Assembly: GCA_964036045.1 (NCBI GenBank)
Contig: OZ038378.1
Coordinates: forward strand, 159,224,576 to 159,288,575
Source of the DNA: Eutreptiella sp. 'Long Island Sound 2002'
Lineage: Eukaryota > Euglenozoa > Euglenophyceae > Eutreptiales > Eutreptiaceae
DNA: 64,000 nt
Direction of reading: 5' to 3'
Shown: in pieces, positions 1 to 8,546 of the stretch
Numbering within the stretch: position 1 is the first letter of the stretch
Layout: the number at the start of each line of letters is the position of its first letter
Translations under genes and position numbers: made by a program
The notes under the pieces: model-generated
What the model was told of the DNA's origin: nothing
The model's database searches: none
What the model saw: the letters and a program-made list of their open reading frames with translations, nothing else

Positions 1-870
1 CTGCAGGCAGACACTGGCTCTCAGTCAGTGTGGGGATAAAAATATGCCTGCTGCAGCTCCACTGGCAGGGGTGGGACTGTTGGTGTAGTGCCAGTGGGCT
101 GGTTTGTTGTTGGGGTGGGGTTTGTGTGGAGGCTGCTGATGGCACGGAGAGGCCATACAGCCCGCACTGGCGTTTTCACCCTTGCAATAAAAAATACCAC
201 ACTGTCCAGCAACGCAGCATTTTGCTGGTGGTGGATCAACTGTTGCACGCGTGCGTGGGGTGGCGGGGGAAGTGAAAAGTTCCTCACTTTTTTCTGGGAA
301 AAAGGTTAAACCCGGAACTTAGGTAGATGATAAAAGTAGATGAAAAAAAATGATAATAAAATCTCAAGGCACATTGTTTCACTCAGCATCTTTCGCGTGC
401 ATTTGCACAGTGCCTCCACACACCACTCTAGTCCCGTTAAGTGGGTGGGGGCTGACACAACCTCATTTTTGAGCTTTTGTGGGGGATTCCCCTTCCCCAC
501 GCCAGCCAGGCCCAGCCCAAGGCGCCGGGCCAACACCCAGACAAACTCAAGGGGCGTGTTTTTACGGGACCATTCCGGCCTCTGCAGGATGTTGGTCCCA
601 CAGTGGATTGGCCACTGTCTCCTCCCTGGGGCAGCCAATTTTGGCGAGCCTGTTGCCCAAAAATGGGAGGAGAAACTCATTTTTGCGAGGACCTGCTGCC
701 CTGCAAACCCCGTGTGCGCCCGAAGAACACCGCCGGGTTTGCCTCAAGCATTTTTGCTCGTGTGCGCGACACTGCACCGGTGCCGCTCTGCACCTGTGCT
801 GCCGCGGGCATTTTATATGGACGTTTTGCTCAAAAAGAAGACTCGCAGAATTCATTGGTTCTTATACCCC
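1..870. other. Non-coding stretch, no recognisable gene
   Basis: Open frames here are short, overlap on both strands and have no recognisable domain. No RNA gene or terminal repeat was seen. Part of the stretch (480-830) is GC-richer than its surroundings but shows no coding pattern. Confidence 0.5.
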
Positions 871-1183
871 GCCCAAGAGTAAGCGTCTTCAATAACCCAA
901 GACGGACTCTTTGTTAGTTTTCAGTGCCCAAGAGTAAGCACTTTCAGGCAGATGTAAAAAAAACAAAGCAAAGGTGCACCTCAGTGCACCAATAGGATTA
1001 CAAAAACAGGGGCCCTCAGGGTGTTTGGCCCCCTGGGCTGTGACCCAATGTTTACATTCCTACAGATTTGAATCAGATCTAGCAGTGCCATCAGCGCAAT
1101 GCCCAACCATCAAAGGCCTCTCAGGGCCACACAAGCAAAGAAGAAAGTCGTTGTCAGTTTAAAGTGCCCAAGAGTAAGCACTG
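871..1183 (+). repeat. Three short direct repeats (GCCCAAGAGTAAGC)
   Basis: The 14-mer GCCCAAGAGTAAGC occurs at 871-884, 926-939 and 1166-1179. The second and third copies share a longer context (a TTGTNAGTTT-like block, then AGTGCCCAAGAGTAAGCACT at 924-943 and 1164-1183) and lie 240 bp apart. They look like remnants of a degraded tandem repeat or a repeated protein-binding site. No function can be assigned. Confidence 0.6.
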
Positions 1184-1406
1184 TGACTGCAGGCCTCAGC
1201 CTGTGGTCCCTGCCATAGCAGCCCTCAGTGGCTACAAGCAGGCTACTGCACAAAGCGGGGGTAGGGAGAGGGAGAGGGACAACATAGAAACCTTAAGTTT
1301 TTCATTTGTTTGCTTCGTGTCTTGGCACTCCTGTCCTGCATCAGTCGTAGAACTCATTGCGTGGGCGCCTTTGGGCGCAGAACTCGTTGCGACGGCGCCT
1401 TTGGTT

Positions 1407-1670
1407 CCATCCTCCTTGGCAGCAACACGCGCATCCTTCTTGACAGCCGCGCACGCATCCTTCTTGCAAGCAGCGCACCCATCCTTCTTGGTAGCAGTGC
1501 ACGCAATGTTCTTGTCAGCAGCGCACTTATCCTTCTTGGCAGCAGTGCACGCATCCTTCTTGACAGCACTGCACCTTTCCTTCTTGGCAGCAGTGCCCGC
1601 ATCCTTCTTGACAGCAGTGCACGCATCCTTCTTGCCAGCCGCGCACCCATCCTGCTTGGCGCGGCGAGCT
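1407..1670. repeat. 24-bp minisatellite, about 11 units
   Basis: Eleven imperfect 24-bp units begin at 1407, 1431, 1455 and so on to 1647, with core CATCCTTCTTG-n-CAGC-n-GC. Because 24 is divisible by 3, every frame stays open across it. This explains the overlapping open frames: Ala/Ser/Phe-rich on plus and Lys/Cys/Asp/Ala-rich octapeptides on minus. A slightly degenerate 30-bp duplication lies just upstream at about 1348-1406. I treat it as non-coding, although a coding role of the minus frame (1687 to 1232) is not excluded. Confidence 0.8.
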
Positions 1671-4600
1671 GCCTCCAAAGGCGCCACGTCGCGGCTTCAT
1701 CGCGCGGCGCCCTTGCTCCCACAAGCGCCGCGTCGCGCCTGTCACACTTCGGGTGTTGCTTCTTGTCCTCCGCGTTTGCGTGCGCTCTCATCTGTCCATG
1801 GAGTCCTCCCTGCGCTCGCCGGCGGTGCTTCACGGCCTGTTGTCCTCTCCGGCGTCATTGTGGTACTATCTTTCCGGCGGCACGCACATACTTCAAAATT
1901 TGAACTCCTTCTTCGGTGGCATAGTGGAACTCTGTTTCCGACGCCATGCACATACTTGAAGTCTTTGGACTCCTTCTTTGGCGGCGTTGTGGAAGTCTGT
2001 TTTTTCAAAGTCTCTTCAGTCTTCGGCGATCTCTCCGGAGGCCGACGGACAACAAGATTGTTATGGGCTTCTTGTCTATTTCTTTACCTCCCCAGATCAA
2101 GTTGGACTTTGTCTTTCCACCTTTTATCTCCGCCTTCACTGCCCTTGGATCCGCACGCACCAATACTGTGAAACCCATATTTTGCAAGACATCTTGTTGT
2201 TCGTAGAACAACAAGATCACAGTGCAGCCCTAATTTACAACAATCAGAATTATGCACAGCAATGTACCGTAACCTACATGCATACACACAATGAAAAGAT
2301 ATTTTGTTCTAACTAAAAAGCCCATATCAGGACCAAAATTACAGCAATAAAATCCTACACTTCTGTACGCCAAAATACAGACACTCGCGATGCGCAAGCG
2401 CCAGAGGACACAATGTATCTTCTGGCGCCAGCAGAGAAAAATAATGTTTTTCTGTAAAACATTCAACAGAAAATGTCCTGAACTAAACTGACATCCCAAT
2501 ACAGGCTCCTATCAGGGCATGTGCCCATTGCATCATGATGCACCGCGGCAGCCAAAGCAATGGCAACACCTGAATTGAGAAGATGCAGGAGTCAAGGTGC
2601 CGTTGATCCAAGTATTTGCTTCAATTTGGCATTGTAGTTGTCACTGCTAGGCAGAAGTCGGTGAACTAGAAATGCGCATGGTAGATTTTAGGGCTGTTTG
2701 CAAATCAAAAAAATAATTGAACGCAATCCAAATTGCGTTCCGAAGCACTAGCAACACTAAGATATCGGCAAGAATCGTGGTAAGCAAGCTCAAACACAAA
2801 TGAACGGAAATCGGGGACATCAGCACTCATCATTGCAATCTTTGATCGGCAGGTCATTTAAGAAAGCCCATGCAATCTACTGGAATCTAGGTGCAAGCAA
2901 AGGACTCTAGATACCTGTTGGTCGCATCGCTCCGCCATTAATGCATCCGTTGAAGAGAGATTAGGACAAACACAAAGCATGGTAGAAAAGATAATGCATA
3001 ATCACAATAACCAGGAATACAATGTGTTTGGGAAACAACCATTTTCTCGATCAGCCGCCACGCCGAAGCTCATTAAGTCAAAAGAGCATGTTCAATAGTG
3101 CAATGCAGCGCACATGTGTGCACAAATCAACAGCCGTGAAACAGAAACGGAAAAACAGGCATGAATAGACGCGTAGCAGGTTTCAAAATGTTGGGTTGCA
3201 AATTGGTAAACAAAATACGGATGGTGGAAGAGCCACACCGTTAGTTCTGAAAAACTGTGTAGTGTTCTACAAGACGTGAAGCTTGTTTTTGTAATTTTTT
3301 TTTGTACTTGAACCGAACATTGTTGTCGGTTTGGGTCCCACCCCATCTACTAGATGTGATACATCTAGTGTAATAGTGAGACAAAAAGTGAGATAGAAGC
3401 ATTGATGTACCAACCTAAACCAGCCCATGTTTAAAATTGGTCCCAAGGCGTTTCTAGATTGACACAAATCAAGAATAAAATGCAATAGTAAAGCATTTTC
3501 AGTGAATATAGAACATGGCATTACACCATCGAAGAACCGATTTTATTGCATGGTCATCAAAAGGTTTTGTGACTTGGGAAAAGAAGATTTAGCACTTTTT
3601 GGAAAAGTTGACGGTTTGATTAATTAGATCAACCTGGCAACTCAAGTCATTCATAAATGTTTTTTGATGCTACAATTTGCCCTCAGTTTTTGGCTATTAG
3701 CAGTGATTAAAAAACGCTGAAGTGCGCAATTAGCAGTAGTGCATTCACATTCGCTTTCCTTTTTTTTCTTTACGAGATGTTTCGGCATAACCATTATTGT
3801 CATTGACCCTGAAATATATACTACAATGAAATTCAACCAGTCGCATTGTGTGACGTGGTCTATGGAAAAAGCGCCCGCATGCATCCAGTGCATCTAGGCA
3901 AAATATCAGATGGAACAGCAATAGATAGTATAGATTGAGTTTGTTTTGTGTTCATCCATCAACGGATGCCCGCTACATTCACTATGTCGTTTTTTTGAAC
4001 CGTCTCAACATGTGTGCGGCTGTCCTTTCGGGTTCTTCCATCTACATTATGGCTCCTTACAGCAAAGAGGGGGGGTGATGTGGCTACCTGTGGCTGATTG
4101 GGGTGCCTCGGGCCCATTTCGGCTTGTTGAGGGCCGCTGTGGGTTTCCATGGTCCCGCTTTGCACACATGTGGCCTACCCAGCACACCTCTCACCTGTGA
4201 TAGTTTACACCTGTCTAGGTTTCAACCCATGTGCAGCCGGAGGCTGCCACCCCACAAAATCAAAGACTTCGTGTGCTGGTGGGTGTGAATATCTCAGCTT
4301 TGCTATTTACAAACAGAAAACTGCGGTAAATATACACTGCTGCCAGCTTAGAGCAGAAGTGTTTCCACTTCCAAAAGAAAAATGAAGCCAAAGACTTTGT
4401 TTTGGAAACAAAAAACCCCAAAACATCATCTGCAGTTAGCTGAAAAGGTTGGTGGTTGATGCTGTGAATTCAATGGTTGAATGACTGTGAGCATAATGAA
4501 CTGAGTGACTGAAACAAAGAAAACTTATGCCAGGGTAATGGTCGCATGGAAAACCAATGCAATCGTTTAGCCCCTAGGGGAAAATACAGATACTTCAGGA

Positions 4601-4820
4601 TAGCAACGCATCAGGATCAAGGCAACTGAAGGCGCTCTGATGGAATTCAGTAGCACTGGCCATGCACAGTTGCTGGAAGAATTGTTGGGGCTCACTGCCC
4701 TGTAGAGACTGCAGTCCGGACTGTGATAAGGATGGCACTGTACACCTTTCCGCAGCTGGCCTGTTGTCATAGACGTACGTGAGCAATGCACTTTGAGCTC
4801 TGGGTGGGCGTGTTTGCATG
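1671..4820. other. Intergenic stretch, nothing recognised
   Basis: About 3.1 kb of AT-leaning sequence. All open frames are below about 90 codons, apart from those running out of the minisatellite. No terminal repeats, RNA genes or domains were recognised. A minus-strand frame at 4790-4595 reads fairly like protein and could be a downstream exon of the interrupted ORF ending at 4956, but no clear splice sites support this. Confidence 0.45.
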
Positions 4821-4824
4821 CATG

Positions 4825-4849
4825 TTGTGTGTGTGTGTGTGTGTGTGTG
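4825..4849. repeat. (TG)n microsatellite
   Basis: An uninterrupted run of TG dinucleotides, about 12 units. Confidence 0.9.
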
Positions 4850-4955
4850 CGTCCTGTGACTGTTCGTTTGTTGTGGCTGTATGTGTCCCGTGTATGTATT
4901 GTGTGGCCATCACTCGTGAACGCCATGTGTCTGGGCCTACGGCAGTGTCACTGCA

Positions 4956-5111
4956 TTAACAGAGGTCACACTCCATAATAGGAAGTGAGGAAGTAAAGAG
5001 GGACTGCTGCAGCGTGACCCCTTCTAGCTCAATACAGGATGTTATATAATGCAGGATGTGCAGTTGCAATAAGTCAGCAAAAGCTACCAAGTGCTCTGGG
5101 CTCTCGTCAAA
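4956..5111 (-). pseudogene. C-terminal part of an ORF split by Gypsy-1
   Basis: Reading on the minus strand from the Gypsy-1 left junction, the frame is open for 51 codons and ends at TAA (4958-4956). It is exactly in phase with the minus-strand ORF on the far side of the element (16622 to 15873) once one copy of the CACTA duplication is removed. The joined ancestral ORF would be about 301 codons. I do not recognise the product. Both the conserved phase and the protein-like composition argue that this was a coding region before insertion. The true gene may have further exons, for example around 4790-4595. Confidence 0.55.
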
Positions 5112-5116
5112 CACTA
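5112..5116. repeat. Target site duplication of Gypsy-1 (left)
   Basis: CACTA abuts the first TG of the left LTR and is repeated exactly at 15873-15877. Five bases is the normal duplication made by Ty3/gypsy integrases. Confidence 0.9.
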
Positions 5117-5648
5117 TGTAAGTGCGGCTAGCCCCATCTGCTCAGATTTTCAGACATTCTGCCCAGATTGGCTACATTTTGGTCATTTTCTTTGCTTCGG
5201 CGGAATTGCCGCCTCGCAGCTCAGTCACAGGATATTTCCTATATATTTCTGATATGCCGGATTTGATTCCGCGGTCCATTTCCCGTAAATCCGCCGCATT
5301 CCGCTATTTTAGCTGGAATCGCCATTTGCCGTTGACGCGCGCTCGCGGCCCAGATCGGCCAGACAATTTTACATAAATGGATTATTTAAATTCATTCGGA
5401 CAGTTTTGGACACTCAGATGTATTTAGAATAATTCCCCTCAATTTTCTTCATAGACTGGGATTTTCTGCCGGACCACAATCAGCATGGATCTTGCTTCTG
5501 TTGTCGCTGCTCTCGCCTCCGTTGGTGTCCGAGTGTCCGGTTCCAACCCCAATAACAACATCCAGGGAGACTCCTCGCGTGCCTGCCCCACTGGTCTTGC
5601 CGGCCCCGAGCCCTCCGGCACCCACAACGACCCAGGGCAGCACTTTCA
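5117..5648 (+). repeat. 5' LTR of Gypsy-1
   Basis: 532 bp, starting TGTAAGTGCGG and ending GCACTTTCA, matching 15341-15872. Differences are at the sites reading AGCTGGAAT/AGCTTGAAT and ATTCCCCTC/ATTCGCCTC. The gag frame opens inside it at 5485, so the LTR is partly coding. Confidence 0.95.
5240..5246 (+). promoter_or_regulatory. TATA-like box in the LTR
   Basis: TATATAT in the left LTR, 245 bp upstream of the gag ATG at 5485, with an identical copy in the right LTR at about 15464-15470. Its position fits a pol II start upstream of the gag ATG. This is a motif match only. Confidence 0.35.
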
Positions 5649-8511
5649 TGGTAGCAGAGGCTACCTGAATGTTGTTCCTTTGGTGTCCCAACCACAGCTA
5701 GCCCCTCAGTACGACTCCGCAACCTCCGGAGACGTAACCATCACGCTCCCGTGGTGCTGTGCGAACGAGGCCTTGAGAGGAATGCCTTGCGCTAGCCCAA
5801 ATTGCCCAAGAAGGACCCAAATCAGCAGCTGTGGAGGCCCAGATTACAATCAAGATCCCAGTCGAAATTGGCCATCAAGCAGCTGGAATCTCCCAGCTTA
5901 CGCTCATGGCAACGCTCCGGTGGACCTCACGGAGCTGGCAGGTACCCACATCCCTTACCAATGTCCCACATTCGAGACCATCGAAGCCGACATTGACGAC
6001 ATTGAGATGGGTGGTCCAGGTGAGGTACCTGATTACAATCGACCAGCCTCATGGGCACAATTGGACAACCAATTGTCTTCGGAAGTGACCCGTAACCTTG
6101 AGGCGCTTGAGGCCCTTTGTCTATTAGCCACGTCTAAGCTGATAGGACAAGAGAGAATCGCCTCTGAATTTTTATTTGAATATTTTTTCCTTCTTCAAGA
6201 AGAAATTAATACCAGGATGTGGTGGTGTTCTCAAGAAGATGAATCTTTTGCCATTTTCTTGCAGATCTGGGAGGCAAGCCCCTTCCCGAAGGAGAAGACC
6301 AAGGCACCGGTTGCTGGGCCCTCCGCCCCCCATCCCTCTGTCTCCATCCGCGACGATCTAGCCGCCGCGGTTGAGGAAGGAATCTTAGAGGCAGCTAGGC
6401 AGGCAAGCCTGGAAATTAGGACTGAAGGAGCTCCCCAAGTAGACTCCTGGCTGCGAACCACTGAGATTAGCGGTCCGACAGCCTGCTCAGGTCCTTCAGG
6501 ACACGGTATGTACTGCCCTGCCGACTGCTCTTGCAGATCTCAGCGAGATTCTGAGCTCCAATTGCTCAAAGATCAAATGCAACTCATCATTCAGACGCTG
6601 GGAATTAAAGATCTTTTCAAGACCCACATGCGATCTGAGGGTGCATCATCGGTGGATCAGACTACAGAACCGTCGGAGGAGGCGACAGAAATTTTTTCGA
6701 TTGCTCCTTCGGTGGACTCTAAGACCACCGATGCACGAATCAGCAGGACTAAACTAAAGGAAAGGGTTACAATCTCTCGATCACAGAGTAGATCGGCGAA
6801 GGCTAGGACTGAGGTTCAAAATGCCAAAAGAACTGCCTCTCGTACTACCCTTCCTGCTGTTGATTCCAATGCAATTGCCCAGATGTTGCTCGCCCAGACC
6901 CTCGCCGGAGCTGGTGTGGCTAATGATGCCGCCAAGGTGTCTGCCATTACGGCCGGTGTTGGGCTGGATTCACTCCTAAATCCCACTTCATTGCGACTTC
7001 GTCAGGTTGCCAAGCAACCGAAGTATAATGGGAACCCCAGACGTTGGCCTCAGTTCCAACGGGAATTTAAACTGTGGGTTAAGACGCAAAAACTCCAGGA
7101 TGATCAGTTCCTGATGGCGCTCCTGGACTGCCTTGAGGGAGCGCCGGCCAACACTTGGCTCAGAACCTGGAGTGATCGTGAAGATTCAAGTTCCCCCCTT
7201 ACCTTTGATGAGGTGTGGGAACAGTTGGAGGTACGTGGATCTCGACTGCCAGAGGACCATTACCACCAGATGTTGAAGAATTTTCCTTCGTTCTCTCGAT
7301 TAATCTTGCATGAGGTGCAGGATAAGAGACAGCGCTTCTGGAATCTCGTAGAAGAATCTGAACATTCAGGCGAAAAATTTTCCAGTGCCGAACTGAAAAA
7401 TCTGATTTTTGACAAGATCCCCTCAGAAACCGCCGCCACCCTTCGGAATCGACAGTCCGAAGAAAAGGTCAAGACCTGGTGGGCGGAGATCGATGGCTTT
7501 GACGCCTCGGCGAACCGGTTTACCGTCAGGGAGGCACTTCAAAAGTGCTCCCCCACGTCGTTTACCAAGGTGAAATTCACTGAAAACACGTGGAAAATCA
7601 AGTTCAATGAACACGAGGATCGGGACTTGTTTGTCCAAGTCCTCAACAGGGGAGTAAGTTTCCACGGCAATCGCCTGAAGGCCAGGAACTGGGTGTTTTC
7701 GTTTACTCCGCAGGAACTGTGGGAAGAGGTTGAGAGGCTCGCTGACGCCGCCAATCAAAATTTCCATGAGGGTCTTGGGGGAAACAGGAATACCCAGCAA
7801 AACACCCAAAATGGGGCCCAAAAGGGCAACAAAAAGGTGAATGACACCCGGAATGTTCAGGATCATTGTAGCATCTGCCTTCTTTTAGGTTCTACGAACC
7901 GAGCTAAGACGCATTCCACTGCTAATCACCGATGGTCTGCTTACGATCACAAGGTGATTGGTGAAAATGTCAGTAATCCTCATAATTCAGACAGGAATGA
8001 CAGACAGGTGCATGGTGCTAAGGGGGGAAAGGGTAATTTGACTCCCTCCGGTGGGAACAAAAATACCGGAGGCCCTGGCGGGTCCCAAGGCAAAGGGAAT
8101 CGGACTCCATCCGGCTTCGGTGGACAGCCAAATGGCCAGACAAGTCCAAATGTCAACGCCGGAGGCGGAAATCGAAATCCAGGCCAAACCCCTCAATCCG
8201 GTACAAATAAAGGAAATGCTCCAGGATCACAGGGTAAGGGTAAGGGAAATCCTTCAGGAACCCCCTTCTCTGGTAAGGGCAGAGGGCGTGGCGACGGTGG
8301 TGGCCCATCATCCGGCGGTCGTGGCCGTGGACGAGGAAAGGGCAATCATCGTGTGGATCAGGTCTCAGGTGCAGACCAGGTGTCTGATGCAGATCGAGAT
8401 TACGTCGAAAACGCTCTGAATCCAGCGGATGATCCGTTCCAGGATGAATGGATCGACGAATCAGGCTGTGTTCACAACGTTAACGCAGCAGCTGGAGGTC
8501 AGAACGCCTAG
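5485..8511 (+). CDS. gag: Gypsy-1 Gag polyprotein
   Basis: A 1008-codon frame ending in TAG. It opens inside the 5' LTR at 5485 and reads through the PBS. The next in-frame ATG is 5782 (codon 100), so either start is possible. It encodes the structural nucleocapsid/capsid protein that packages element RNA. The first half is low-complexity and Ser/Thr-rich. Around residues 505-760 is a retrotransposon-gag-like capsid region (motif PKYNGNPRRWPQF at about 7018). A C-x2-C-x11-H-x4-H zinc motif has Cys codons at 7867 and 7876 and His codons at 7912 and 7927. After it, 8020-8345 is Gly/Asn-rich, ending in an RG-rich basic box likely to bind RNA. At about 1000 residues it is far longer than typical gypsy Gags. 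Pol follows in the same frame after a single stop. Confidence 0.85.
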   Translation: MDLASVVAALASVGVRVSGSNPNNNIQGDSSRACPTGLAGPEPSGTHNDPGQHFHGSRGYLNVVPLVSQPQLAPQYDSATSGDVTITLPWCCANEALRGMPCASPNCPRRTQISSCGGPDYNQDPSRNWPSSSWNLPAYAHGNAPVDLTELAGTHIPYQCPTFETIEADIDDIEMGGPGEVPDYNRPASWAQLDNQLSSEVTRNLEALEALCLLATSKLIGQERIASEFLFEYFFLLQEEINTRMWWCSQEDESFAIFLQIWEASPFPKEKTKAPVAGPSAPHPSVSIRDDLAAAVEEGILEAARQASLEIRTEGAPQVDSWLRTTEISGPTACSGPSGHGMYCPADCSCRSQRDSELQLLKDQMQLIIQTLGIKDLFKTHMRSEGASSVDQTTEPSEEATEIFSIAPSVDSKTTDARISRTKLKERVTISRSQSRSAKARTEVQNAKRTASRTTLPAVDSNAIAQMLLAQTLAGAGVANDAAKVSAITAGVGLDSLLNPTSLRLRQVAKQPKYNGNPRRWPQFQREFKLWVKTQKLQDDQFLMALLDCLEGAPANTWLRTWSDREDSSSPLTFDEVWEQLEVRGSRLPEDHYHQMLKNFPSFSRLILHEVQDKRQRFWNLVEESEHSGEKFSSAELKNLIFDKIPSETAATLRNRQSEEKVKTWWAEIDGFDASANRFTVREALQKCSPTSFTKVKFTENTWKIKFNEHEDRDLFVQVLNRGVSFHGNRLKARNWVFSFTPQELWEEVERLADAANQNFHEGLGGNRNTQQNTQNGAQKGNKKVNDTRNVQDHCSICLLLGSTNRAKTHSTANHRWSAYDHKVIGENVSNPHNSDRNDRQVHGAKGGKGNLTPSGGNKNTGGPGGSQGKGNRTPSGFGGQPNGQTSPNVNAGGGNRNPGQTPQSGTNKGNAPGSQGKGKGNPSGTPFSGKGRGRGDGGGPSSGGRGRGRGKGNHRVDQVSGADQVSDADRDYVENALNPADDPFQDEWIDESGCVHNVNAAAGGQNA
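5649..5660 (+). other. Primer binding site (initiator Met tRNA)
   Basis: TGGTAGCAGAGG starts at the first base after the 5' LTR. It is complementary to the 3' end of eukaryotic initiator methionine tRNA (…CCTCTGCTACCA), the usual primer for minus-strand DNA synthesis in many LTR elements. It lies inside the open gag frame. Confidence 0.85.
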
Positions 8512-8546
8512 GGGAGCCACGAAAATCGCCCCTCCCCAGGCGATTT
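8509..8546 (+). promoter_or_regulatory. Candidate UAG readthrough signal between gag and pol
   Basis: The gag stop TAG (8509-8511) is followed in the same frame by an uninterrupted pol. Eleven bases downstream is a perfect 8-bp stem, AAATCGCC (8523-8530) with GGCGATTT (8539-8546), around an 8-base loop. The loop bases CTCCCC (8532-8537) can also pair with GGGGAG (8511-8516) right at the stop, so a pseudoknot-like fold is possible. Gammaretroviral gag-pol readthrough likewise uses UAG followed by G and a structure a few bases on. That readthrough happens here is inferred. Confidence 0.65.

Noticed and set aside
1164-2171. 335-codon plus-strand frame
   Set aside because: Its open part is due to the 24-bp minisatellite, and the rest has no protein-like pattern.
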